Assembly: GCA_900770225.1 (NCBI GenBank) | Contig: CAAGJU010000198.1 | Coordinates: 28,919 to 92,918 of the forward strand | Direction: 5' to 3' | DNA from: Lachnospiraceae bacterium | GTDB lineage: Bacteria; Bacillota; Clostridia; Lachnospirales; Lachnospiraceae | Length of the DNA stretch: 64,000 nucleotides | Made by a program: the position numbers and the translations under genes | Notes under the pieces: generated by a model | What the model was told of the DNA's origin: nothing | The model's input: only the letters and a program-made list of their open reading frames with translations | Database searches by the model: none | Shown here: in pieces, positions 45,411-54,802 of the stretch | Numbering within the stretch: the stretch's first letter is position 1 | Layout of the letters: the number at the start of each line of letters is the position of its first letter

Positions 45411-45889
45411 ACTGTTCTCCAAAATTTTGACGTGATATCTGTGTAAGCGTATTTTCCTTTACATCCTTCCACCTTGTACATTCTCTGGTTTGTGGCCGGA
45501 GAATCAAGGCCGCCCAATTCTTTATGGTAGCTGCCGACCTTGATGTAATCCGCCACTGGGGCCAGGACTTTCAAGCGTTCCAGATCGTCACTCCCGCTAT
45601 AGAGGCATGTCTTGAGGCCGAATTTTGCCCTGATCCAGTACATGGCACATGCGATATCGGCGATTTGTTGATCTCCGCCCATGAAGCACACGCAGGTAAT
45701 GAGGCGGCTGTATTCACCCACGATGCGCTCCACGTTCGGCAGCAGAGGTTCTCCTGCATCTTCCCATAAATAAGGAGAGTGGCAGCCCTCACACTTGTAA
45801 GGGCAGCCACTGATGTTGAATACCAGGGATACTTCGTCAGGAACTTCCTGGAGAGCCACCGTATAACCAAGATATTTAAGGCTTGGCAT
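45407..45889 (-). CDS. nrdG: Anaerobic ribonucleotide reductase activating enzyme
   Basis: 160 residues, a radical SAM protein with the cluster motif C29-x3-C33-x2-C36 (CPYKCEGC). Activates NrdD by making its glycyl radical. Its start lies inside the end of the nrdD gene (14-base overlap), so it is translated with its partner. Confidence 0.9.
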   Translation of the reverse strand: MPSLKYLGYTVALQEVPDEVSLVFNISGCPYKCEGCHSPYLWEDAGEPLLPNVERIVGEYSRLITCVCFMGGDQQIADIACAMYWIRAKFGLKTCLYSGSDDLERLKVLAPVADYIKVGSYHKELGGLDSPATNQRMYKVEGCKGKYAYTDITSKFWRTV

Positions 45890-47720
45890 AGTACCGGTTC
45901 TCCGCTTCTTTCTGTCTCGCCTCAGAGAATTTGGATACGCGCTTTAAGTAGCCGATCACTCTTGTGGCGTAATCAAGGTGTTCGCTGCCACACTGCGGGC
46001 AGTGGTCAAGCTTGTGTTTACTGATATAGCCGCAGTCATTGCAGATCGTATTCGGGATGTTGAAGGTGAAATACGGGCATCCCGTCAGGATCGCGTTCTC
46101 CATGATCTTCTTGTACTGCTCAAATGACAGATGCTCTTCCAGATTCGCATGTAGGGCGGATCCACCGTCCAGATACTTGGTCATCTGTCTGCCGTGCAGG
46201 ACCAGTTTATCCAGCAGATTACATGTTTCATCTTCGACCTTATAGAAATAGCTGTTATAGCAATCTCTTGGCACGACATAACCGTCTTCACGGTCCCACT
46301 TGGCATTCTTCACGCCGAGATTTTCTGCAGGCACGAATTCGGTATTAAACATGATCTGATCCGTCTTTGCGGCTTTGTTGGCTTCATAGATTGGCTCCAG
46401 GATCTTCTGCGCGTATTGGAAGTACGCTTCGTTTGGGGAGATGTCGATACCGAGGAATTCGGCGCCCTCCACAAATCCGTTGATACCGATGGTGAGATAC
46501 TGCTTATCCATGGAGATATAACCTGCATTGTAGACGCCGAGGAGGCCTGCGTGCAGGCTGTCCTCAATGACGGAATTGAACGCCAAAAGATACTGGTGGA
46601 TCTTCTTTACCTGCTCAGACACAGCAAATGAAATGTCCCTTCCCTGCCGGACGGCATTTTGGACAAGGCGATTGATATTGATCGTCATGACGCCCTTGCT
46701 TCCGGTGGAGACGCCACCGGCACCCAGTGTATAAGAGAATGTATTATCCTGCATCTCATTGCGCAGGCGGCAGCAGGATGCAAGGCTGTCCACGCTGTCA
46801 CTGGTATAGGTGAAGAAGGAATGGCCTTCCGCATACATTTCTGCGGCGAAGTCCGCCCACGCCTGATCCACGAATTTCTTTCCGTCATTCAGGAGATTCA
46901 TTGTCTCTACCGGGAATGTCAGGACTTCCTTCAGCCGCTCATGGTTGAACCACTTCATGAAATCCTTCTGCAGGAAGCTGAGTGTCTCCCATTTTGGTTC
47001 TGTGCCGTCAGGGAACACGAAGTTTTCAAACATGCCGCGGAAGTACGGCTCATCAAAGTAAGCGACATTCCAGAAAACAGACTGGAAGTCTCTGGCCGCG
47101 GCAGGCTGATTAATACTGTAAATGATCTGCTGGAACTTATCATGGACAATATCTTCCATGGTCCTCTGGCGGATGACGCCGGGAGCCGTCACGGTCTGAT
47201 GCCACTTTTCAGGATAGTCATCACCGTAATCGCGGCGGATGAAGTAATCCATATACATGAGAAATTCCGGCGTTGCAACGGCTCCGGCAAACTGCGCCGC
47301 AACAGCAAAAACCATATTGATAAAGGAGCCGCAGAAGCTATCCAGATTGGTGGGAGCGCCGGAAAGGCCGCCAAGCCCCTTCAACCCGCCGAACAGGAAT
47401 GGGTACATCGTAATACTGACACAGTATGGATAGATGGATGTCTCATCATGTTTGTAGATCTCATGGCTCTCCAGCTGGCGGATATACTCCTCTGCCAGCT
47501 CCGGGCCAAACATCTCCGTGATCTTATCGATCATCAACAGGCGGTTGCATCCGATCTTTTCCCGCTTGCAGAGCTCGCCGCTGCAGGTGGCGATGTTCTT
47601 ATTCTCAACGTTAGCGTTGGCATCCACTTCGCTGCCGGTGGCGGCATTGGATGCCGTGCGATACTTTTTGATGAAGTTGACATACTTGCGATATTGATTA
47701 TTGTATTTTTCTGCGTACAT
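45876..47720 (-). CDS. nrdD: Anaerobic (class III) ribonucleotide reductase
   Basis: 614 residues, the usual length. Signatures include GGLSGAPTNLDSFCGSF, the C-terminal zinc site (ICNDCGY...CPQCG) and the glycyl-radical motif RVIGYL with Gly590. Makes deoxyribonucleotides without oxygen, implying replication in an anaerobic host. The ribosome site before ATG 47720 is weak. The thioredoxin-like gene lies upstream. Confidence 0.92.
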   Translation of the reverse strand: MYAEKYNNQYRKYVNFIKKYRTASNAATGSEVDANANVENKNIATCSGELCKREKIGCNRLLMIDKITEMFGPELAEEYIRQLESHEIYKHDETSIYPYCVSITMYPFLFGGLKGLGGLSGAPTNLDSFCGSFINMVFAVAAQFAGAVATPEFLMYMDYFIRRDYGDDYPEKWHQTVTAPGVIRQRTMEDIVHDKFQQIIYSINQPAAARDFQSVFWNVAYFDEPYFRGMFENFVFPDGTEPKWETLSFLQKDFMKWFNHERLKEVLTFPVETMNLLNDGKKFVDQAWADFAAEMYAEGHSFFTYTSDSVDSLASCCRLRNEMQDNTFSYTLGAGGVSTGSKGVMTININRLVQNAVRQGRDISFAVSEQVKKIHQYLLAFNSVIEDSLHAGLLGVYNAGYISMDKQYLTIGINGFVEGAEFLGIDISPNEAYFQYAQKILEPIYEANKAAKTDQIMFNTEFVPAENLGVKNAKWDREDGYVVPRDCYNSYFYKVEDETCNLLDKLVLHGRQMTKYLDGGSALHANLEEHLSFEQYKKIMENAILTGCPYFTFNIPNTICNDCGYISKHKLDHCPQCGSEHLDYATRVIGYLKRVSKFSEARQKEAENRYYAKP

Positions 47721-47726
47721 GAATGA

Positions 47727-47933
47727 TTAGACCGATCCTTTCAGCCAGGATAAGGCGTCTTTCATGCCCATCTGCTGCCCGTCCACAGATAAGACGGGTA
47801 CGCTGCGGATGCCAAGACGCTGCATAGTCGGTATGTCGCTGCATACCTCATAGGCGACCTTGTGCTTGTCCAGCTGACTTGCCAGGACTTTGCACTGCGG
47901 ACAGCCCGTTGAATAAAGAATGATCGTATTCAA
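47727..47933 (-). CDS. Thioredoxin/glutaredoxin-like protein
   Basis: 68 residues from TTG 47933 (MNTIILYSTGCPQCK), after GGGGG; the longer ATG reading adds ~7 unmatched residues. Active-site C11-P-Q-C14 and the cis-Pro segment SVPVL show a redoxin fold of NrdH/glutaredoxin size. Probably reduces ribonucleotide reductase or the neighbouring FTR-like protein. Confidence 0.78.
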   Translation of the reverse strand: MNTIILYSTGCPQCKVLASQLDKHKVAYEVCSDIPTMQRLGIRSVPVLSVDGQQMGMKDALSWLKGSV

Positions 47934-47950
47934 TAGAACCCCCACTTCGT

Positions 47951-48247
47951 TCATAAAATCAGTGTTTGATCCGCGTATAACGCCTTCTGAGAGCCGTTTT
48001 GAACGGCAGTGCCGCTGCCCTCCCGCTGCTTTCTGCGGTGTCTAAGGCCCTCTGAGAGGCCATTGCGGTGGCCTTCCTGATATCCTTCCCTGTATACATC
48101 TTCTGTTAGATTTTCCTCGATGCAGCGTATCGCGTCCTCTCCAAGGAGCTCACGGATCAGGGAAAGAAAGTCTTCTGTGCTGAACACCATGTGCGCTTTT
48201 CCACTGGCGATACTGCCGTGCTCATAGAAAATATGCGGCCATTCCAT
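47951..48247 (-). CDS. Unknown protein
   Basis: 98 residues from ATG 48247 (MEWPHIFYEHG), after GGAGAG. Helical central part (TEDFLSLIRELLGED) and a His/Arg-rich tail with GYQEGHRNGLSEGLRHRR, a short Gly-centred repeat. No family recognised. Confidence 0.45.
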   Translation of the reverse strand: MEWPHIFYEHGSIASGKAHMVFSTEDFLSLIRELLGEDAIRCIEENLTEDVYREGYQEGHRNGLSEGLRHRRKQREGSGTAVQNGSQKALYADQTLIL

Positions 48248-48251
48248 GCGC

Positions 48252-48794
48252 TCACTCTCCTTGCCAGATCTGATAGATCGCAGACGCCGTATCTTTGATG
48301 TCTCCATCATTGACGATACGAATACAGATGCCGCAGCAGGATGCGATCCGGTCGACTGCGCTGTCAAACAGGACGACGTCATTGGAAATCCTCTTTTTGA
48401 TCATTTCCGGCGTATCTCCCCTGTCGGCCATTCTCTCTTCGCATATCTCTTCCGGAACATCCAGATAAAACGGAATGATCTTCGCGCATCCGTTGTATCG
48501 TTGCGTCAGTGTCTCGACGCCTGCCACATCGACTACATATACGTCGCACTGGTCGATCTGTTCCGCCGTGGCACAATATCGGTGGCCATCGAACTCCGTA
48601 TAGGCAACGATCCCTGTGAGCCGATCAAATTCCGCATCGGATACGAAGATGTGACCAGGCTCACCAGAATATCTTGGAAGTCGCGTGGTATAGGAATCGA
48701 TCGGCTTGAGACCGTATGTATGGAATAGTTCATTTGCGATCGTGGATTTCCCGGAGCCGGATGGACCGATTAACAAAATCACTTTATGCTGCAT
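48252..48794 (-). CDS. Guanylate-kinase-like nucleotide kinase
   Basis: 180 residues. Walker A GPSGSGKST (residues 10-18) and the GMP-kinase-like segment YTTRLPRYSGEPGHIFVSDAEF support a dNMP/GMP kinase. Probably raises dNTP precursors together with NrdD. Overlaps the next gene upstream by 11 bases. The exact substrate is not certain. Confidence 0.8.
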   Translation of the reverse strand: MQHKVILLIGPSGSGKSTIANELFHTYGLKPIDSYTTRLPRYSGEPGHIFVSDAEFDRLTGIVAYTEFDGHRYCATAEQIDQCDVYVVDVAGVETLTQRYNGCAKIIPFYLDVPEEICEERMADRGDTPEMIKKRISNDVVLFDSAVDRIASCCGICIRIVNDGDIKDTASAIYQIWQGE

Positions 48795-49395
48795 GGTCTT
48801 CTCCGAAGAAATCCTGGTTATAGGCGTCGTATCTCGCCCGGATATCGGAGAGATCGATATCGGGATGTTTCGCCTTGAATGCCTGCCAGTACCCGCATTC
48901 GTGGAACTCCGGACATCCGCATCTGTAAATGCAGTTTGGTGTCATCACATAGGCGACTTCCGGCTCGACAGTGTTGATCTGCGTTTTCAGCGCCTCCATA
49001 TACTCTCTCGTCTCCGGTGCTGCCTGGCGGCACAGTCTGAATCTGGAGACATTGATGAGCGCCTGCGCGTTGGCGCTGACATCCATCGGGACCAGCTCAT
49101 CCTGCCGCAGTTCATCCCGGTCAACGCCCGTTCTGTCCGTACGGCGTGTTCCGATCCACTTATCCCACCCAAGCCAATGTCTGGCGAAATGGGTGGCGAT
49201 CCAGGATTTGATCTTTGCCCAACGCCACTGGATACGGATCAGGCGGATGGGAGAGTGTTCTGAGATCAGCAGATCCTTTTTGAATTTGCTTCCGGGGACA
49301 TTGTCTGTCGCCTCTTTATTGACCGTATTCCTGCATTCGTTTTTGACATTGACCCAATCCGCGTCAACTTTTGTAATCTCGGTTTTGCAAGTCAA
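48784..49395 (-). CDS. ThyX-like protein (divergent flavin-dependent thymidylate synthase)
   Basis: 203 residues from TTG 49395 after GGGGG. The middle (LLISEHSPIRLIRIQW, then THFARHWLG...RRTDRTG and SRFRLC) resembles ThyX proteins, but the classical RHRxxSxNxxSxRY signature is not clearly present. A C-terminal Cys group (CIYRCGCPEFHECGYW) is an odd addition. It may be a ThyX relative with changed activity. The operon context (dUTPase, Nrd) supports a nucleotide role. Confidence 0.55.
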   Translation of the reverse strand: MTCKTEITKVDADWVNVKNECRNTVNKEATDNVPGSKFKKDLLISEHSPIRLIRIQWRWAKIKSWIATHFARHWLGWDKWIGTRRTDRTGVDRDELRQDELVPMDVSANAQALINVSRFRLCRQAAPETREYMEALKTQINTVEPEVAYVMTPNCIYRCGCPEFHECGYWQAFKAKHPDIDLSDIRARYDAYNQDFFGEDHAA

Positions 49396-49409
49396 ACGAC
49401 TTCCCCCTT

Positions 49410-49997
49410 TTAACGAAAATAGTGATTTCCGATTTGTATATGATCGTCCGTTCTTGGCATGCCCGTTGAGAAGAAACAGTAATGCGCCGGAACGGCGTAT
49501 TCCTCCTCGCAAAGCACTTCCTCTACGACATCGAATGCCGCGGCGAGCGCACCGGGCTCCTGATAGGCGGACGTTGTAAGAGCGTTGGCACACGCGAATT
49601 GATTTTCCTGATAGATGACCTCTTCGATGGTGTCAGGGAACGCATCAGACATCAATCTGTTCAGGATCACTTCGCAGACGGCTCTCTGACCATCATGCGA
49701 TTCACCCCGTGACTCGTGATAAACCACCATTGCCATCAATCCGACATCCTGATTTGTAAGATCTTTGGAAATAGACACATACCTTCCATCCTCTTTTTGC
49801 GGAGGCGGCGCCGTATATACTTCTGTTGCTGAGATGACTGGCATGATGGCAACGATCTCCTGCTCTACTTCCATTTCTTGCGGCGCTGTTGGGAGCGCCG
49901 TCTCATCGTCCGATCTGCTGCTGATCGTGCAGACAGACGCGAGAGCGGCGAATGTGAACAGGCAGATCATGAGTCTGCGGGCAGTGTGTAAACGCAT
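49410..49997 (-). CDS. SleB-like cell wall hydrolase
   Basis: 195 residues. N-terminal hydrophobic segment (LMICLFTFAALASVC) looks like a signal peptide or lipoprotein-type leader; a linker follows. The C-terminal domain has VVYHESRGESHDGQRAVCEVILNR, the signature of cell wall hydrolases of SleB type, with the Glu of YHESRGE as likely catalytic residue. It lies in the replication operon rather than beside the lysis genes, so it may be expressed early and exported. Confidence 0.75.
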   Translation of the reverse strand: MRLHTARRLMICLFTFAALASVCTISSRSDDETALPTAPQEMEVEQEIVAIMPVISATEVYTAPPPQKEDGRYVSISKDLTNQDVGLMAMVVYHESRGESHDGQRAVCEVILNRLMSDAFPDTIEEVIYQENQFACANALTTSAYQEPGALAAAFDVVEEVLCEEEYAVPAHYCFFSTGMPRTDDHIQIGNHYFR

Positions 49998-50026
49998 AGT
50001 AATTCCTTTCTCCGATGCCGTCCTCC

Positions 50027-53000
50027 CTATCCCGGCATAACGTCATAATCGTGCAGCCACCAATATCCTTTTCCATCCTTTTGAAGATTCCTGGCGAATA
50101 CGATACTGCCTTCCTGGAATGGCTCCTTCTCAAAGATAAATGGCTTGATATAGAGCCTGGATGTCTTTCCGGAGCCGATGCTCTTTGCGAACACCACATA
50201 CGCCCACGGTTTTCCGGTATATTTGCTTTTCAATTCGTATTGTTCCAGGATGTAAAGCTTTCTTCTGTCAGCTTCCAGGTGGGTCGTCAGGTCCACATAT
50301 CCTAAAATCTCTTTTTGATTGGCGGCTCTGACTCTGTACGGCAGCTCCGGGAGATGAAGGCCCATGATATATGCCTCCAGATCTTTGAGCAGTCCGCACA
50401 TGTCAGTAATGGTATAGGATTTCAGTTCCGCGCCTTTGGCGCCTTTATCGGTGCCATGAGCCTTGATGAAGGATTCCATCGTCGGATCCAGTTTGTCCTT
50501 CTTGATGGTCTTTGCGGAACCTTGCTTGAAAAAATCAAATAGATCGACTAACCTCAGCAGTTCAGCGTTATTGCCGAATTGCTGGAAGTAGTCGATCTTG
50601 ATCAATGGGATGATTTTTGCGCTTTTGATAGATCTCTTATCGAGCCATGAGAGGACTTCCATAAAAGATGCGAGTGGGCCGAGTTCCGATGCGCATTGGT
50701 AAAGGATCTTGCCGATTCCAATACCAAACCCCTTGATGGCCGTAATGGAATTGGATATCTCATTTGTTTTTGGATCGGCTTTGATGCCACGGTTATCCAT
50801 GCCGTATCGGAACGGCGGGAAGCTGATGTTGAAATAGCTTTCCGCTTCTGCTTTCAGGGCATTCATTTTATCCTTGTCGCCCTTTTTGTCGTAGACATTG
50901 AGAGCCGTCTCGTAAAACTCTAATGGATGATGGGATTTGATCCACGCCTCATAGAGAGAATCCAGTGCGACGCAGTATGCGTGGCTGCAATTGGATACCA
51001 CCAGGCCATTTTCAGAAAGGAATGTATGAGCTGGATCTTCCATCTCGATATCGAATGTATCTTCGATCGCCTTCGGTTCGATAGATACTATCTGGTCCAG
51101 ATAAGTTGGTATTCCTTTATCGTAAACTTTCTTTCTATGATTTTTGTAGTGGATTTTTTTGTGGCAAGAACAACACAGCCACATCAGATTATCCGGGTCG
51201 TTATTGGTGCGATCATGGTCTCTATGATGAAGTTCGAATCGATCTTCCTCTGAGAATGGTTTGTTGCAGAGCACACACGCAGCCTTGATCGACTTATAAA
51301 ACTCCCTCCGTTCATTGAATACTCGCGATGGGCCATGCGGGTTTTCTCTAAAGCCGCACTCACCCTTTTTTGGATAGTTCTTATCGAACGTTCCGTCTGT
51401 AAAGGTATATTTGTCTCTGTTGACCTCATATTCGCCTTTGCAATATAGGTAGTCTCCAACTCGAAGTTCAGCGAGTGTTTTCTTCCCTTCCGGAGTCGGG
51501 AACCGATGGTTGATCGTGCATACAATCGACTTGCCTGTTTCCGTCGTGACAGTATACGTTTGTTGTTTACCGGACGGGTAAATACCGGCGATTCGATTTT
51601 TCCTGATGCGGAGATCATCGTACATGGAGAGTGCAATTCCATATCCGTTTTGATGGTATTTCTTGTGGAGGTTATAATGCCCTGTTGCAATTGCATAATC
51701 TTTGTCATTCATAATGCGATACATTTCTGCAACAGTTGGTTGAAATCTTCCATTGTGTCCACCAACTCTTTGTATGCGAGTGTCTCCAGACACGCAATTG
51801 AAACTATAGCGGGAGGAATCTTCGATGATCTGCCATAATTGACCTGCAAGATTCTCTGCCTCATCCGGAGACTTATGGTCCTGCTCGATCATAGCCTTCA
51901 TGAAGCCGGATTTGAACTGGTCTTTATATGCCAGGACTTTATCCGCTCTTTTTTTGGCGATGTTTTTGATGGCTGTATAGCAGTCCGCCATGGGAATGCC
52001 TGCATAGTTCAATGCCGCCATCTCCATCTCCTGGTACAAAACGAAACTGTTTGGCATCTCAGGCGTTTGGATCAGGTCATCGAATGCCTTCACACCATAG
52101 CTGAAGGGAACTCTGCTTTCGAATGTCTTATACATGGATTTGAATCCAGGCCGAATGGCTGCCACAAATGCGCACAGCTCGGAAATATTCCGTGGCGCGT
52201 ACTGACCAACTCTTGCAGATGTTCCCTTCTGCTCGACCTGATTCAAACAGAGCGTGCAGCCATTTTTATATAAATCCCATGCCAGAGAATCCTTGGAACA
52301 CCAATTCAGAAGTGTTTGAACATCCGGAGGTTCCATGCCTGCTCGGTGATAAGAGCGGTAGATCACATCCACGACGGAGACTTTCAGGAGGTCGTTTTTC
52401 AGGAAATGGGCTTCTTCCGCCCAATGACCATCCATACAGCAGCACAGATGGTCTTTGACCTTGACAAGTCCGATCTCCTTTCTGATGTTGCCCTGATACA
52501 AGAGATAAGAACATGGAGCGATAGACCAACTGGATATCAGGCCCAGGTAATCCTTGCTTTTGAGGAAGATGTCATGGTATTGCGGATCTACGTAATCGAG
52601 GACATTGATCTCATCTTTGCTGTCTTCATCCGCATGCTTGATCGCCATTTCATATTTTTTCAGCTGATCGGAGACTGTATTCGCGATCTCAAATGGGATG
52701 CCCTGAGACTTCGCATACAGTTTCCATGCAGCGGATTTCTGCAGGGTTCCGTACGCGATCATCGGGTATGCGTGGTCCTCTCCCATCACTTCCTGCTGCC
52801 CTCTTGCAAAAGGTTCTACAGGCGCTACATTGAAATCAATATCGGGTAATGTGCCTGCTTTTAAGATTCTCTCTGTACTCATGAATCGCTCTGGATACAT
52901 CTTGACAGATGCGGCCAGGCGGTCTACCTCGGTAAATCCCAAAAGCTTATTGGTCAGGAAACTGACGGCGCTTCCTCGTCCAGTCTTTGTCAGCCATCCT

Positions 53001-54049
53001 CCGTTCTCCTTGCCTTTGCGGATGATGTGATAGTTATCGATGAAGTAATCCGCCATGCCTGTGTCGATGACGACCTGGATCTCTTTCTGTATCTCTGACC
53101 GGTATAAGTCATGCTTATCCTCAGGAACTTGAGATTTGTAATCATCCCATCCAGCCCATACAAGCCGCTGGTATTCCTCATTCTTTTGTTCCTGCGTCCA
53201 CTCCGGGTACAGCGTTGGCATTTTGATCTCTGTATTGAAGATCGGACTGTCGTATTCTTCCACATCGCAAAAGACGTTTGTATTTCCAATGGCGTCCATG
53301 ATGTCATCATGGGACAGCACGCCCTGCTTGGCGAATCGCTCATATGCCGTATCTCCATCCGGCATATCCAGATACCAGCCCTCTTCGTCGGCATAATGCA
53401 TGTTTTTGCTGGCAAGGAAGTCCGTCCGGTTCTGATCATCGGATGCGTGGATGTAATGACTGTCGCAGCCCATGATCAAAGGGATCTTGAGGCGGTTATG
53501 CAGCTTCAGGATCCTCTGATTCAGGGCGATCTGCTTCTCCGTATTGTGGTATTGGACCTCCAGGAAGAAATTTCTCCGGAAGTGTTTGGAGAGTGTTTCC
53601 CAAATATCTTCCACGTCATCATAGAGCCACCCGGCGAGGCACGCTGTCGTGACCCACACATCATCCGCCGGCAGCGACAGCAGAAGCGGGACATCAAGAC
53701 GAGGTCTGCCGTAGAATCCTGTGATGTTGGCTTCCGACAGTGCGTCATTGATGGCCTGCCGCCCGTGTTCATTTTTGGCGGCCAGAAACAGATGGCAGTT
53801 GGTGTGATCCTTTTCCAGGCGGTCTTTGACCCAGTACGGCTCGGAGGCAAAAAGCATTTTCAGATTGTTTGCTTTTGCCAGCTTATAGACATCCCAGTAG
53901 TTTCCCTGCCAGCCATGCTCGCATGTGGATAAGATGGTTTGACCAAGTTCCACTGCCCGCTTGGCGTATGCTTCATTCGTCACAACAGAATCACTGATGC
54001 GGACATTGGTGTACATGGAATGCCGGTGGTGATTCTGGTATTGGATCAT
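50027..54049 (-). CDS. dnaE: DNA polymerase III alpha subunit (DnaE-like) with intein
   Basis: 1340 residues, replicative polymerase. N-terminal PHP domain (NHHRHSMYTNVRISD), catalytic aspartates in LPDIDFNVAP, and a C-terminal HhH region (GFGIGIGKIL). A 269-residue intein (residues 752-1020) interrupts the conserved YSFNCSHAY segment; the extein product is 1071 residues. ATG 54049 follows AAGGAGTGAGC. Makes the phage polymerase independent of the host. Confidence 0.88.
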   Translation of the reverse strand: MIQYQNHHRHSMYTNVRISDSVVTNEAYAKRAVELGQTILSTCEHGWQGNYWDVYKLAKANNLKMLFASEPYWVKDRLEKDHTNCHLFLAAKNEHGRQAINDALSEANITGFYGRPRLDVPLLLSLPADDVWVTTACLAGWLYDDVEDIWETLSKHFRRNFFLEVQYHNTEKQIALNQRILKLHNRLKIPLIMGCDSHYIHASDDQNRTDFLASKNMHYADEEGWYLDMPDGDTAYERFAKQGVLSHDDIMDAIGNTNVFCDVEEYDSPIFNTEIKMPTLYPEWTQEQKNEEYQRLVWAGWDDYKSQVPEDKHDLYRSEIQKEIQVVIDTGMADYFIDNYHIIRKGKENGGWLTKTGRGSAVSFLTNKLLGFTEVDRLAASVKMYPERFMSTERILKAGTLPDIDFNVAPVEPFARGQQEVMGEDHAYPMIAYGTLQKSAAWKLYAKSQGIPFEIANTVSDQLKKYEMAIKHADEDSKDEINVLDYVDPQYHDIFLKSKDYLGLISSWSIAPCSYLLYQGNIRKEIGLVKVKDHLCCCMDGHWAEEAHFLKNDLLKVSVVDVIYRSYHRAGMEPPDVQTLLNWCSKDSLAWDLYKNGCTLCLNQVEQKGTSARVGQYAPRNISELCAFVAAIRPGFKSMYKTFESRVPFSYGVKAFDDLIQTPEMPNSFVLYQEMEMAALNYAGIPMADCYTAIKNIAKKRADKVLAYKDQFKSGFMKAMIEQDHKSPDEAENLAGQLWQIIEDSSRYSFNCVSGDTRIQRVGGHNGRFQPTVAEMYRIMNDKDYAIATGHYNLHKKYHQNGYGIALSMYDDLRIRKNRIAGIYPSGKQQTYTVTTETGKSIVCTINHRFPTPEGKKTLAELRVGDYLYCKGEYEVNRDKYTFTDGTFDKNYPKKGECGFRENPHGPSRVFNERREFYKSIKAACVLCNKPFSEEDRFELHHRDHDRTNNDPDNLMWLCCSCHKKIHYKNHRKKVYDKGIPTYLDQIVSIEPKAIEDTFDIEMEDPAHTFLSENGLVVSNCSHAYCVALDSLYEAWIKSHHPLEFYETALNVYDKKGDKDKMNALKAEAESYFNISFPPFRYGMDNRGIKADPKTNEISNSITAIKGFGIGIGKILYQCASELGPLASFMEVLSWLDKRSIKSAKIIPLIKIDYFQQFGNNAELLRLVDLFDFFKQGSAKTIKKDKLDPTMESFIKAHGTDKGAKGAELKSYTITDMCGLLKDLEAYIMGLHLPELPYRVRAANQKEILGYVDLTTHLEADRRKLYILEQYELKSKYTGKPWAYVVFAKSIGSGKTSRLYIKPFIFEKEPFQEGSIVFARNLQKDGKGYWWLHDYDVMPG
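50990..51796 (-). mobile_element. HNH-containing intein in polymerase gene
   Basis: 269 residues. Block A CVSGDTRI, block B VCTINHRF, an HNH endonuclease (CVLCNK ... ELHHRDHDRTNND ... LMWLCCSCHKKIH), block F TFDIEMEDPAHTFLSENG and a C-terminal Asn followed by Cys+1 (VVSN-C). The penultimate residue is Ser, not the usual His. Removal leaves RYSFN-CSHAYCVALDS, a normal polymerase sequence. Confidence 0.9.
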
Positions 54050-54062
54050 AGCTGCTCACTCC

Positions 54063-54791
54063 TTACGATTCCAGAGCGTCTGCCCATGTGCTGATCCATC
54101 CGCGGTGATTCGTATGGAGTTCACAGACGGCGCAGCGCTCCTGATCTTTGAAGTGCTCAAGATACGGGATGAAGCCGCTTTTGGATGCGTTTTTGACCAG
54201 GTCGCATTGCTCCTTTTGTCCAATGCAGATGACTTTACATCCATCGGAGACGCGTGTCAGGATCGTTTTGATCTGGTCGACAAATCCATTCTGGCACTCG
54301 TCGACGATCAGGATCGTTCCTGGCGGGATGGTACGTCCCCGCATCCAGATATCTGTGACGCAGGAGATATATCCATTGCCAGTTGCCTTCCAGTCGTCTG
54401 TCGGGGTGTTGATGTCCTCGAACGGATTGATATCGAGCGTCGGCGCCGCATCGTACAGCGGGAAAAAATACGGAGCCAGCTTTTCTTCCACAGATCCAGG
54501 CCGATAGCCGCACCGGGATTCTTTTTCGCTGTGCGGGATCATCAGGTATTGGATCTCCGTAAACTGTCCGCTCTTGACAAGCAGTTTGGACGCGCCAAGC
54601 GCCGTGACTGTCTTTCCGCTGCCGCTTCTGGCGTTACAAAACACGATATCGATATCGGGATCAAAAATCGTGCGCACAAAATTTTTCTGGTCTTCATCCA
54701 GATCAAGGCCGTAAAAATTCATGGCCGTAAGCTCCGTTGGTATCGTGACTTGCTCCTCACGAATGGCGGTTGGTTTTTTCTTATTTGCCAT
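54063..54791 (-). CDS. PhoH-like ATPase
   Basis: 242 residues. Walker A ARSGSGKT (residues 54-61), Walker B ILIVDECQN and a final segment ending HRGWISTWAD place it in the PhoH family of RNA/DNA-associated ATPases. Common in phage replication operons; the exact role is unknown. Starts after AAGGAG. Confidence 0.85.
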   Translation of the reverse strand: MANKKKPTAIREEQVTIPTELTAMNFYGLDLDEDQKNFVRTIFDPDIDIVFCNARSGSGKTVTALGASKLLVKSGQFTEIQYLMIPHSEKESRCGYRPGSVEEKLAPYFFPLYDAAPTLDINPFEDINTPTDDWKATGNGYISCVTDIWMRGRTIPPGTILIVDECQNGFVDQIKTILTRVSDGCKVICIGQKEQCDLVKNASKSGFIPYLEHFKDQERCAVCELHTNHRGWISTWADALES

Positions 54792-54802
54792 GCGATTTCT
54801 CC

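Noticed and set aside
46659..47726. 355-residue + strand frame
   Set aside because: Antisense shadow of nrdD with no recognisable protein features.
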